From positions 4,443,075 through 4,507,074 of the forward strand of contig NW_020313057.1 in NCBI RefSeq assembly GCF_003265705.1: 64,000 nt of DNA, given 5' to 3'. The notes below the pieces were generated by a model. The model worked only from the letters and a program-made list of their open reading frames with translations, searched no databases and was not told where the DNA came from. The position numbers and the translations under genes are program-made. Positions 47,702 to 57,601 of this stretch are shown piece by piece. The stretch comes from Callorhinus ursinus. Taxonomy: Eukaryota > Chordata > Mammalia > Carnivora > Otariidae. Each line of letters begins with the position of its first letter. Positions within the stretch are counted from its first letter, which is position 1.

Positions 47702-48355
47702 AAAAAAATGTTAACCAATACAACACTTAAAATGAGAAATTATCAGTGTAGTCCCGGTGAATCTATGCTCTGACTATCTCTGTGGTCAGCAGCACTGTGT
47801 AGGGCTGAAGATTACTGCCACTCTGCTCTCCTTTTCCTCTGCTCTCTTCCTTGCTCCAGTAAGAGAGTCCCAACAGCCGGGTTAGGGTTGGCGGGCGTGT
47901 CCTGCCCTCTAATCAGTCTTGACTTGCAGCTCACTGCTGTCATTCCTTATGCTTGAGGAGACAACGGGCCAAGACACCAGTTCAATTCCAGAAACTGAGT
48001 TCACAGAGTGTTGCACCAGCTTCCCAGGCACGCTGTCTGCCTAATACTATACTGCGAGTGTGGCTGAGTTGTTCAAATTGACATTGCGTAGACATAGCCC
48101 CCATCTCTTGCAACGGGGAACAGGCCAAGGAAGTGGGGGTGCTGGCTGCGCAGATGTGAGTGTGTATGACAAGAGTGCTCATTAAGTGGCACGTGTACCC
48201 TGTCACAAGCCGAACATGAGCCTTCCTGCCTCGCATGCAAAGCCCTGAAAGCTTTGTGAGCAAACGGATTTGAGAAGTAAAACCCTTCACTGGAACAGCA
48301 GGGAGGCCCAATGCAAATTTCTCTGGCAGGGGCAACAAAGTTGGAGGGTCTCATG
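47702..48355. other. Unique non-coding sequence
   Basis: A 118-codon minus frame (47982-48338) has no recognisable domain. No repeat was recognised. Confidence 0.4.
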
Positions 48356-48560
48356 CAGTGGTTCTCAACTTAGTGGGGGGGGGGGCGATCTTGTCCCCCA
48401 GGGAATGTATGCCAATATCTGGAGACAGGGGAGTGCCATTAGCATGTGGTGGGTAGAAGCCAGGGATACTACTAAATATCCTATATTACACAGGACATCC
48501 TCCCACAACAAAGAATTATCCAGTTCAAAAGGTCTACAGTGCGGAGGCTGAGAATCTCTG
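48356..48560 (+). mobile_element. MER20 hAT-Charlie element, near complete
   Basis: It starts CAGTGGTTCTCAAC and continues TCTTGTCCCCCAGGGAATGT, TGGTGGGTAGAAGCCAGGGA, ACAACAAAGAATTATCCAGT. It ends GAGGCTGAGAATCTCTG. The 8-bp flanks GTCTCATG and TTCTCAAG match at 6 of 8, consistent with an aged hAT duplication. A run of eleven to twelve G's interrupts it near 48375. Confidence 0.88.
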
Positions 48561-48654
48561 TTCTCAAGGAATGTGAAAACTACTTCAAAAAGATGATGTG
48601 TAAGCATACATAAGGGCAAGAGGGAGGTGTTCCCCTCATTCTACCACTACCTGT

Positions 48655-48735
48655 AACTTAAAAATAGATGCCTAGCACAGTACTCAATATACAGCAGGCA
48701 TTCAATAACTATTTAATGAATTTACTAAAATAAGC
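48655..48735 (+). repeat. LINE-2 tail fragment
   Basis: GATGCCTAGCACAGTACTCA, TACAGCAGGCATTCAATAAC and TATTTAATGAATTTACT are the L2 3' terminus. Confidence 0.7.
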
Positions 48736-50480
48736 CAAATGCCCCCCCCCCCTCCAAGATTCAATTATAATCTGGCTGAGGGTAAGAACATCCCTAACTT
48801 GTATACATTTAACTTTTTAAAAAAAAACATACTATCATAAGCACGTGGTGACACTGACTTTCGCGTGTAGAAATTGGACTTTCGCACAAATAATCTGAGG
48901 TTTGCATTGCAGGAACGACTTCTAGTCAAACATTAGGTTTCAGTGGAATCACTGTATTTGTCGACAGCACTGTATTTGATCGTTTGATTATTTTTTTAGC
49001 ATTTCCTATTATTATTTGTAAAAATAAACTGAAAATAATCAAATGCAAGTGAAGCAACTAGAAGTAAGAAATGGAGAACTTACAGCAGTAATGCAGTTGA
49101 GAGGAGACAAAGCTGGAACTCCCTAAATGGAGCAAAAGTGGCCGATCGGGTGCTTACTGGACTCTAGCTCACCCACGGTTTGCATTTAGTTACGAAAAAA
49201 CAAAGAACTATATGGGATGCTGGAAATACATAATCAGAAACTGTGACTAAAGGACTGGTGGTAACGAGGGACCTTTTGTATGTTTTATATGCTCATTTGT
49301 ATAAATATTAATGTATTTTTTAATCTTCCTGGCATAGAAACATGTCAGCTCAATCTTTAAGCTTTGCACATTAGTGCACGTCTTGGGAAATACACTATAC
49401 ATGCAGGTAGAGGGTTGTCTGTATTAATCTTCTAAAGTGGGGACATGCCTCTGGGGTTCTGGTAAGGGCGGGAGTCGGCCCACAAGGGAAACCCACAGAA
49501 GAGGGTCAGGGCAGCAGTGTCTCCCCGCACTGTGGGCAGAGGCAGTCCCAGCCCACTGCCCGTGGACTGCGGCAAGATTTGCCTGCAGTGGAAGGGAAGA
49601 TTTCACACTATCACAGTCCGATGGCAGTAGCCATTAAAATAACCCCCCTCCCGCCTCTCGAGCTGATTCTATGCACCCAACAATCTTCTGACTGTACTTT
49701 GCCTTTCCAGGTATTTTTGTCTAAAGGGAAAGAATATGCTGCTTTTAGCAAACATAAGCCTGCTGGCTAATTATATATTTCATTAGAACTTAATAAAACT
49801 GGCATTCTCCCCCTGTTGATTAATGGGATGCTGCTCTGTCCAAAAGACCTGATCTTGATGTGTTGACATGTCAGCTGAGATCTAGACCTTGGATTGTGGG
49901 GAATTAATTGTTCCAGTAAATGCCACTCCTTGGGGGCTGCTTATGCGTGTGGCTGACGTTCCAAGGTCTTCCCTGATCCTAATGACCATCTGCAGCTGAA
50001 GGGCTTTCAAGCTTGGGGATGGCCTGGCCAAGCAGCAGGTAAGTGAGTATCGACTCTGCCAACATGGCACATCCAGGGGTCAATGTCACTGCTGCAAAAA
50101 ACTCATTAGCCCTGAGTACCCTGGGGATTCCTGAGAGCCACCCTTCCACCAACCTCTGGGTAAAAGGCAATTCATGGAGACCCCAAAGCCAAAACAAGAC
50201 CTACAATAAACCTGACGGGGCTCCCACAAGTCTCCTGTGGTTTGATTTCTTAAAGGAGGCACCTACTTAGCAGAAGCCCTAAAAAGATCTGAAATGTTCA
50301 ATGCCTCCAGGAATCTCAAAAGGATCTTTTCTGCACAGAAATGTATTCTTCTGCATGATGATGCTTTGCTCCTTTCACAGAGAGGGGTCTTTGAAGCTCC
50401 TCGGAGTGTCAGATTGACAACGTAGCCTGCTGTTGCTAAGCTCTGTGCCCTTTGTACTTCAGTCTTCTTGTCAGTAAAGG
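48736..50480. other. Unique non-coding sequence, about 1.7 kb
   Basis: There are no firm repeats apart from a C10 run near 48742. Small local repeats occur: GACTTTCGC twice near 48857-48886, and CACTGTATTTG at 48950-48960 and 48968-48978. No gene. This long repeat-poor stretch would be worth a conservation scan. Confidence 0.45.
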
Positions 50481-50522
50481 GGTGTGTGTGTGTGTGGGTG
50501 TATGTGTGTGCGCGCACACGCA
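50481..50522. repeat. TG/CG alternating tract
   Basis: GTGTGTGTGTGTG runs into TGTGTGTGCGCGCACACGCA. This is an uninterrupted purine-pyrimidine alternation with a self-complementary GTGTGCGCGCACAC centre, which favours Z-DNA or hairpin formation. Confidence 0.9.
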
Positions 50523-50579
50523 CTGGGGGTAGGAAGGGATATCAGATCCCAATAACCCCAAGCTGAACCTTCCCCTCCT

Positions 50580-50745
50580 CGGCCCTGTGTACCTCTATCC
50601 ATGGCACTTCACGAGGTTGGCTTTGAATGATATTTAGCTGTATGACTATCCTAGGATCCTCCACTTGACTATAAGCACTCTGGAATCAAGGGTGGCATCT
50701 TAACATCCCTGAATTCTCCACAATGACCACTATGCTATGATCCTT
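50580..50745 (+). repeat. LINE-2-like fragment
   Basis: CCTCTATCCATGGCACTTCA, TCCACTTGACTATAAGCACT and AATTCTCCACAATGACCACT loosely follow L2 order. Low certainty. Confidence 0.4.
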
Positions 50746-50763
50746 CAAAAAAATGTCAGTTCT

Positions 50764-50943
50764 GGATGCCTGAGGGGCACAGTCGGATAAAGCGTCTGAC
50801 TCTTGGTTTTGGCTCCGGTCATGATCTATACAGATCGAGCCCTGTGCTGGGCTCTGTGCTCAGTGTGGAATCTGTTTGAGTTTCTCTCTCCCTTTGCCCC
50901 TCCCACTCGTGCACGATCCCTCTCTCCCTCTCAAATACAAAAC
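50764..50943 (+). repeat. Can-SINE, old copy
   Basis: GGATGCCTGAGGGGCACAGT head, GCGTCTGACTCTTGGTTTTG, CGAGCCCTGTGCTGGGCTCT, and the tail CTCAAATACAAAAC. Flanks AAAAAATGTCAGTTCT (50748-50763) and AAAAAATCATCAGTTCC (50944-50960) are an eroded duplication. Confidence 0.9.
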
Positions 50944-50960
50944 AAAAAATCATCAGTTCC

Positions 50961-51311
50961 TATTGACTTTTTCCTATCGACGGTTCTGAGGAGTTTCAGG
51001 TGAAGAAGAGTGGGTGTTCCATAGGAAGCACCGAAACCCTGACTCTTGAGCTTCTTGGTGAAACTCTTAAAAGTACCTTCTGTATCTGCTGGGTCCCCTG
51101 TTCCTGGCACAACAGCTGATGCTCCGCAGATAGATACTGACAAAACGTATAAATCAGCGAATAAGCCCTACTTTGCCCCCTTGAAAGCAGCAATAAACAA
51201 AACTAAAAGAACAGCTGATACGTGGCTCAGCATATGGGAATCACGATCAGATCGCATAGTACACAGAATATTTGAAATTAGATCTGTCCAAGAAAAATGT
51301 GTTCCCTTAAT
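50961..51311. other. Unique non-coding sequence
   Basis: Overlapping frames of 98 codons (+, 51046-51342) and 70 codons (-) show no domain. Confidence 0.4.
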
Positions 51312-51395
51312 GGAAGGATACATTTCAACAGAAGAATTCTAGTGGAAATTTGTGGAAGTATACATTTCAAGAGAAGAATTCTGGTGGAAATTTGT
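51312..51395. repeat. 42-bp tandem duplication, two units
   Basis: Unit 1 (51312-51353) and unit 2 (51354-51395) both begin GGAAG and end GTGGAAATTTGT. They differ at only three positions (unit offsets 6, 18 and 30). No known repeat family was recognised inside. Confidence 0.92.
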
Positions 51396-53059
51396 TTTGG
51401 ACTGACTTACTTTTCGTGGCATACAGAAAAAAACTAATGTCTGATCATCTTCATTACCAATGTTCCCTTAATTCTAGACTAGCACTGTTGTTTCTGCAGA
51501 ACAGGTGGGTGGGACAGGTGAACTAGACATTTGGAGAAGCTGGAAAGGAAAGACACCAAAACGGTGTGGGGACGGTGGGTTGAGGCTGAATGTCCTCCCC
51601 TAACACATACTAACAGAGTTTGCAATAACATCCACTTGTCTTGTCAAAACAAAGAATGCTTTGCATGGCGTTGCTTTTTATTAAAACATCAGCCTGCAGT
51701 AGCATGAAGCAGCAAGGTCTCTGAAGGACAATTTAGTGTCTCCCAACTCTGAAGAAGAAGAAAAAAATGAAACTACAGGAACAAAGGGAATTTGTCAGAA
51801 CTCTTGCAAGGCTATGTTGTCACACATATCTATTTGCAAGTGATCCTGCTGAGCTCTCTGCTTTCTTTGGCTTCTGTGCCTTTTCCTTTTCCTTTTCCTG
51901 TAAAGCAGGGTTTGTTGAGTTTTTCACTGTGTTTTTCTCCGTTGGCCCTGCAGGTGGCGCCTCTGTCCCAGTAGGATCAGAAAGCCCGGCTATAAATAGA
52001 TCTTGATTCCTCAGAAGCAAGTACTTGCCACATCAACTTATGTAACTAAAACGGGCAGTTTTCTGTTTTGCTTTTAGCTAGAAACCAACTGTTCTGGGAA
52101 TCACAGGGCCATTAGACCTTACTAAGCTGAAATTAATACAAAGAGGCAGAGAAGAAGAAAAAAGAACAGGCAACCATGACTGGGAGTTCTAGGCAACTGG
52201 TTTAAGTTGGGGGGTGGATTTTGACTTCATAATGAATCAGACCAGCAAAACACACAAACACATATTCTGCCAAACAAAAATCCATGTTACAGTCTGAACA
52301 AGATGAAAATTCCAACTATGGCTGATCAAATGGCAAACACAACAGGGATTTGTGTAACTGTTTGTCTGCTGGTGGTGCTCATGGATACCCCAGCGTACAC
52401 TTGGGGGGCCATATCCATGATAGGGGTCTGTTCATCCCGGGTTTCTTGGTTGTACTGGAAGTATGAGGTGTGGTTGTTATCTGCTCTTCATGAGATATAT
52501 AGTTTGTTCTTTACAAAATCTCCCTCTGCCTGGGTCCTGTCTCTTAAATTCACTGGTTAAGGTTGGAGAGTGTTCTGGGCTGCAGCAAATGGATTAATCC
52601 AAGCAGTGCCAGCCACACATTATTCCATCCTCCACCCCACAACTTGCAGGACCTGAGCCCTAAAGAAGTCTATGCCCCTGGTCTCCCCAGGTTGTGCCAA
52701 GTGCTAATAACTGTCATGTACAAAATCAAGAGCTGTTACACTACAGCAGAAGTACTTGGTTGCTTTTTTGTCTCGCCCACCAATCAGCAAGCTCTCTATT
52801 TTTCATCTGGGTATCTTCCATAGCTGGTGTTGTTCCTACTACAGAATAGGTGCTCAATAAAGAGGTACAATGAGAGGGTACGGCCGTCAACGGATTGTCC
52901 AAAGGGTTCTGCTGGAGGCAGCATAGAACTTATTTATAAGCCAGTGTTGTTCCATCTGGACCCAGCTACTGCACCTATTTGTAGAAATACACCTCGGGTT
53001 CTAGGTGGGAAAACTGAGGAAGAAACTGAGTGTCTTTGAATCAGTTAGCTACAGGTGAT
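51396..53059. other. Unique non-coding sequence, about 1.7 kb
   Basis: A (CCTTTT)n-like run near 51879 and a CTCF-like motif at 51947 are present. A minus frame of 66 codons at 51820-52020 is rich in E, K, P and A but matches nothing I know. No firm repeat. Confidence 0.4.
51947..51961 (+). promoter_or_regulatory. Candidate CTCF-binding motif
   Basis: CCTGCAGGTGGCGCC matches CCASYAGRKGGCRSY at 14 of 15 positions (T for A at position 3), including the AGGTGGCGC core. It is preceded by TTGGC. Motif evidence only. Confidence 0.4.
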
Positions 53060-53300
53060 AATAGTCAATATTTCTTGGAAAAATGATGTGACACTGTTTA
53101 AGCACTGATATAATATCTCATTTAATGTTCACAACAATCTGTAGGATCAGGTCTTATCCCATTTTAAGTGAGGAAACCAAGGAACGGAGAAGTTGAGTGA
53201 TTTGCTTAAAGGCACACAGTAAAGTTGCTCAGTCAGGGTGCAAACCCATGCGGTCTGACCTGAGAGCTGTTTCTCTGAATCACTATCTGTCCTGCCTCCC
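53060..53300 (+). repeat. MIR, nearly full length
   Basis: GACACTGTTTAAGCACTGAT, TCATTTAATGTTCACAACAA, CCCATTTTAAGTGAGGAAAC, GAGTGATTTGCTTAAAGGCA, AGTCAGGGTGCAAACCCATG and CTGTTTCTCTGAATCACTAT read through the MIR from tRNA-related part to tail. It is one of the best preserved old SINEs in the window. Confidence 0.88.
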
Positions 53301-53919
53301 TGTACTGCGTGGGTGTCTCCAATTCCATTAATGGAAAGTCTTAGGCAGTACCCACACTAATACCAGTAACTTCTTGCTGGGAGGTGGGAGAGAGGGGGGG
53401 AGGAAGGGCTTTGCAAATCCGACCTTACTCATCCTTATCAGTAGCTGATCATCCATGTTGCTCTTAAACGTACATCGTCATCCACTAAGGGAAGTTTCTA
53501 GTACATCGGTTCAGAATTTCTGTTGTCCTTGGAACTTTTCAAGTGCTTCTCGGAGATCCTATTTTCTAATCAGGATGAATGGAATTAACTAATGAAATGA
53601 TGATGACGAGCTCTATTGGAACAAACAAACCTCAAAACCTACAATGGCTCATACATTCACGATCACTGCTCTCCTCCCCAGAGTGACTCCAGGACCCAAG
53701 ATCCTTCCTTCAGGTTGTTCCATCTTCAACAAGAAGGGTGTGCATCTCCATCAATTCAGCCGAAGGAGAAACAGTGCAAAGAATTTTGAATGGGTGGTTT
53801 CGATGAGCCAGGTCCATCCATCATTTGCCCTTGACTCATTCATAAAATGAAAGCGAAGCCAAGCCCTGCAAACAGTAGGTTCCTTAGGCCTGGTTTAATG
53901 GCCTAAATCCCTGATTAAG
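53301..53919. other. Unique non-coding sequence
   Basis: Nothing recognised apart from a G-rich run near 53390. Confidence 0.4.
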
Positions 53920-54050
53920 AACCAAGAGATCTGGAATTGGACTTTGTCTTCTTTGCTAAAGCTGAAGAGTTACAGTTTGGATGGAGTAAATTACATCTCT
54001 TCTGGGCCTCATTTTCAACATCATAAAATGAGAATACTTCCTGGTCTTTC
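53920..54050 (-). repeat. MIR fragment, reverse
   Basis: GAATTGGACTTTGTCTTCTT, TACATCTCTTCTGGGCCTCA and TTTTCAACATCATAAAATGA are reverse MIR core. It forms the downstream end of the 194-codon minus frame. Confidence 0.65.
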
Positions 54051-54499
54051 CCACCGAGGGGAATGGGGGGCAGGCAGGCAGGGGAGGGCTGTGAGCGGGC
54101 TGTGGGATAACAAAAGGGTAAACTATTGGGGGAAGATACAAGGACTCCACAGATGAAAAGTGTTGCTGATGTCAATTCAGAATTTAGAAGACAGGACCCG
54201 TTACATATTCGTCGGTAATTTTCAAAATGCATTCTCCCGCATGTTCCAAGTTTTATTAAAACAAATAATAAAGGTGTCTGCTTTTGCATCTGGGACAAGA
54301 CCTCAGAAATCATCAAAACTGAGACAGGGAAACTGAAGGACTCCACAAAAATCTGCTTTTTGCTCCTTTTCCCACTTCTCTTCTTGCTAGGACCTGCACC
54401 ACCCCTCCCCAACCCCCAATCTACACATGCCTCAGAATGCAAATAGTGTCTGTCTTCCTTGTAAGGGACAAGGAGTGAATTCTCTAGAAAAGGTGACAT
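54051..54499. other. Unique non-coding sequence
   Basis: The longest open frame in the window (194 codons, minus, 53915-54499) covers it. It has no recognisable domain and ends inside a MIR, so I treat it as chance. Confidence 0.45.
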
Positions 54500-54845
54500 C
54501 TAAAGAAAGACCAGGTGAGAATGACTGGACAAAGCCATATTCCGGACCACCTGCGCTAGAAATCTCAACGCCAAGACCCCCTGGCTTGGGCCCTCATCTT
54601 TATTCTAACCAGTTCCTGGATACTTGAAAGGACACATACACCAGACCACAATCCTCAATAAAAACCCCAGACCCAGAGCAAAGACGAGACTCCGTCCTTT
54701 CCTTGTCTGAACCTGCACTGTCTCTATACCTTCAATAAACTCTGTTTTTAGCTCCTGCTGGCTCGAGTCTAATTTCCACCCTACTCTCTTGGCTGGTCCT
54801 GTGAGAGCCCCTCTGGGTCCTTGGACCAGGCCTGCCTGCATCAAA
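54500..54845 (+). repeat. Probable class I ERV LTR, right part
   Basis: ACCCCCTGGCTTGGGCCCTC and CTCAATAAAAACCCCAGACC are followed by CTTCAATAAACTCTGTTTTT and AGCTCCTGCTGGCTCGAGTC, then ACTCTCTTGGCTGGTCCTGT. Together these look like the polyadenylation and U5 region of an LTR. The left edge and family are unknown, and no internal retroviral sequence follows. Confidence 0.5.
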
Positions 54846-55004
54846 ACCACTGATGACCCTGTATGGTTTCCTGGGTGGGGGGCAGGGGGGCAGCAAAACC
54901 AAACAGTTTGGCTGGCCTCACAAATGATCAAGTAAACAGCTCTAGAAAATAATGAAAATCCCAGCCACCATGCGAGCAGTACCCATCAGAGAGCATTTTT
55001 TTTT
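54846..55004. other. Short non-coding gap
   Basis: Nothing recognised. Confidence 0.4.
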
Positions 55005-55046
55005 AAGATTTTATTTATTTATTTGACAGAGACAGGGAGAGAGGGT
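55005..55046 (-). repeat. Severely 5'-truncated Can-SINE, reverse
   Basis: Only about 42 bp of SINE tail remains (GATTTTATTTATTTATTTGA, CAGAGACAGGGAGAGAGGGT). It is flanked by AGCA plus nine T's on both sides (54992-55004 and 55047-55059), so it inserted in this shortened form. Confidence 0.85.
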
Positions 55047-55059
55047 AGCATTTTTTTTT

Positions 55060-55919
55060 AAATCAGGTAATGAGGAGAAAGCATCTGTGTGGCCACAATG
55101 ATTAATGAATGAGCAGACTCTGCAAAGCCCACATGATGTCAACCAGCTCTTACCTCACACCTGAGTCACTTTGAGGTGCTTCCCTTAATTCTACTCAACA
55201 GACCATCAGTGCTTTCATTTTATTTTTCGGAAGTGCCCTAAATGGTCTCTATGTGTGATGAGCTTAAAAACAAAAACAAATCCCGCCACCCAAAATTGTA
55301 ATTATGGGCAACAGTACTTAAAGCAAGAAATTCCAGGCAGCTAGTTCATTGTCTTTAATTTCTTTCTTATTGGTGTCCTATCAAAAATAACCTTTGCTTC
55401 AAAATGTCCCACCTGTAGATATGCCTAAAGTCCACCAGCTACTAAAATATTAAAAATTAAATTAAACAAAGTGACAAAACTCAGCAGAATTATTTTGAAA
55501 CTGACTGGATCATAAACTCTCTTGGATGCTGGTCTGGGGAGGACACGGAATGACCCAAACCTGCAGCTACTGAAGAAAATGCTTCTTGTTTCTGAGTTAG
55601 CAGACTCTTAGCCTCCATTCTAGATATTTTTATCCCCCGAAAGATTTAGAAGTGCATTCAATTCTTTATATTCCCCCATTCTTACACTTTGCCTCCCCAG
55701 ACTCTTAATTGCATTGCAGTCTTTTTTTTTTTTTCCCATTTCCCTGTTTGTTTCCACAATGGCAAAGGGGTGGGGCCAGCTCGCCCTTTTCTAGGCCAGC
55801 AACAACAAAAACCCTCCAACAAAGGCCTGAGTGCTCACCCCACATTTTCTCAGCCAAGAATTTTCTTTGCTCCAATGTATTCCATCTTTACAAACCCTCG
55901 CTGTCTTTTTTTTTTTTCC
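55060..55919. other. Unique non-coding sequence
   Basis: Repeat-free to my eye, with T-rich runs at about 55720 and 55904. No gene. Confidence 0.45.
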
Positions 55920-55940
55920 GTTTTACTTTCCATTTATATC

Positions 55941-55989
55941 ATTGTGGAGGCTCCAGGCTTGACGTGGGCTTTCCCCCAGCCTCCACAAT
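55941..55989. repeat. 12-bp perfect inverted repeat
   Basis: ATTGTGGAGGCT (55941-55952) and AGCCTCCACAAT (55978-55989) pair around a 25-nt loop containing GACGTGG, a CRE/ACGT-core-like motif. Confidence 0.85.
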
Positions 55990-56012
55990 CAGATTGTCAC
56001 CCGCCCCCTAGA

Positions 56013-56029
56013 CTGGGTGACTCACCCAG
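56013..56029. promoter_or_regulatory. Extended AP-1 (TGACTCA) palindrome
   Basis: CTGGGTGACTCACCCAG is perfectly symmetric for eight bases on each side of the central C. Its core TGACTCA is the classical AP-1 binding site. The symmetry extends five bases beyond the core on each side. Confidence 0.6.
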
Positions 56030-56135
56030 GAGGAAGGTCTAACAATGTGCTGGGCTGCCACCAGCTCCCAATATAGCCCTCCCCTCCCCCACCACAATTC
56101 AAGCCCCCCCTCCCGCAACCCCGGAGACTCAGGGC

Positions 56136-56151
56136 CATTGCCTTGGCAATG
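56136..56151. promoter_or_regulatory. RFX/X-box-like palindrome
   Basis: CATTGCCTTGGCAATG is an inverted repeat of CATTGCC and GGCAATG with a 2-bp centre. It resembles the RFX half-site arrangement GTTGCC-AT-GGCAAC. Confidence 0.5.
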
Positions 56152-56200
56152 CAGCACCGGGGAGGCTGCTGAGAGGGGACACGGCCCCCCACGTCCCTAC

Positions 56201-56574
56201 CTGCAACTCACAGCTTTCCCCTTAAGATCAGGCCAACTGCTAGTGCTGCTTCCCTGCTCTCTTACAGACCCTTTCGTCCTCTAAGGCTCCCAGCTTCCAA
56301 ATCTCTGAATGACTCGTGGACCCGAATTTCAATCCGGGTTTAGTTCCAATCTCCGGGCACCCGGGTCTTAGGCATCCCCCCCCCTCGGAACGCTAAGTTA
56401 GGCACTTCTGACCACGAACTTCCCTTCAGTTCTGGCAGCCTCCATCCCCACCTGACCTTATCCCATTGTTTCATGGTGCCTGGTACACAGGAGGCTGTCA
56501 GGGTTTACTGACTTGAGTCCCACTGTGAGGCCCGGGCACTGTAGCTGTTTCTTTTGCTTCTTAGGACACTCAAG
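56201..56574. other. Unique non-coding sequence
   Basis: Nothing firm; C-run near 56377. A possible L2 trace lies near 56475 (GGTGCCTGGTACACAGGAGG). Confidence 0.4.
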
Positions 56575-56730
56575 GCAGGTGCTGAGGATTTTACAGAGGT
56601 GGAAACCTCCGCGCAGGAGCCGAGTAACCCGCACAAGGGGCCGCAGCTAGGAAGTAAAGTTTGGTTTTGGAACTCCCGAAATTCCGTATATTTTCATGCT
56701 GTCTAGGGTTTCTGGCAATGGCTTCGAAAT
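56575..56730 (+). repeat. MIR fragment
   Basis: GATTTTACAGAGGTGGAAAC, GAGTAACCCGCACAAGGGGC and CGCAGCTAGGAAGTAAAGTT match the MIR core and tail. Confidence 0.75.
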
Positions 56731-57391
56731 TGCAACTAAGTGTCAAAACTCATCACCTCCCCCAGGTTCTCTTATCAGCTCACCAAGCTCATGAATGACA
56801 ACAAAAGAAATGCCACTGATTAGCCAAAGTCCTTTCCAGCCTGTAGTTTGTGCAGCCACTGGGTGCTGCCAGTGAGGCCACGGGGAGAGGCCTGGCCAGC
56901 TCTGGCTTTCAGAGACATTTTCTGACCTTAATATTTTGAGCTCATTATGTGATACAAATTGTCACTCACCCTCTGCCTGGGAGAGTTCGGTTTGCTTCAG
57001 GACTTAAGGGAGGAGAGGAGTTCACTTTAAATATTTCATAGAATCCTAGAGCCATGAACATTGGTTGCACTTGTCCCCCTGCAATTAATAAGGCTTCAAC
57101 CAAATCAGTATCTTCACTGGACATCAAGGCCCAAGTCTAATTTTACAAAGCAGAGTTTTGAAAGGATGTGCATCTGCACGTAGTTGTATAAAGAATGTAG
57201 CTGTCTGTGTCATATATTTCCACATATCACATATCTGGGGGCTAATGCTGCCCAGGAAACTCCCAGAGGAATGGAGAGGGACAGGTGAAAATTCATACTG
57301 AAGTGTGGACTCCAGCTCAGCTTCTTACTATGCACCTGAGAACTTCAGGACTCTAACATCTAAGGAGGGTCATTTAAACTATGCTCCAGTA
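56731..57391. other. Unique non-coding sequence
   Basis: Nothing recognised. Confidence 0.4.
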
Positions 57392-57590
57392 GGGGCGCCT
57401 GGGGGGCTCAGTCGGTTAAGTGTCTGCCTTTGGCTCGGGTCGTGATCCCAGGATCCTGGGATCGAGTCCCACCATCAGGCTCCCTGCTCAGTGGGAAGTC
57501 GGCTTCTCCCTCTGTTCCTACCCCGCTCAAGCTTGTTCTCTCTCTCTCTTTGAAATAAATAAATAACATCTTAAAAAAAGGAAAAAAAAT
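57392..57590 (+). repeat. Can-SINE with target duplication
   Basis: GGGGCGCCTGGGGGGCTCAG head, GGGATCGAGTCCCACCATCA body, CTTTGAAATAAATAAATAAC tail. ATGCTCCAGTA (57381-57391) and ATGCTCTAGTA (57591-57601) differ at one base. Confidence 0.97.
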
Positions 57591-57601
57591 ATGCTCTAGT
57601 A

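Larger units (their letters stand above)
55920..56200. promoter_or_regulatory. Candidate cis-regulatory element with three dyads
   Basis: This GC-richer, repeat-free patch holds a 12-bp hairpin (55941-55989), an AP-1-centred palindrome (56013-56029), a CArG-like CCAATATAGC (56068-56077, one mismatch to CCWWWWWWGG) and an X-box-like palindrome (56136-56151). It resembles an enhancer or distal promoter. No transcript or gene is visible next to it, so the target is unknown. Confidence 0.4.

Noticed and set aside
47879..47891. GGGTTAGGGTTGG as an interstitial telomere repeat
   Set aside because: Only two imperfect units. Real interstitial telomeric tracts are longer.
51820..52020. 66-codon E/K/P-rich minus frame that looks protein-like
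   Set aside because: The composition comes partly from a CCTTTT-type simple repeat on the other strand. No family match or splice context was found.
53915..54499. 194-codon minus-strand frame, the longest in the window
   Set aside because: It has no recognisable domain and its C-terminal ~45 codons are reverse MIR sequence. There is no promoter or exon context. A frame of this length is expected by chance in 64 kb.
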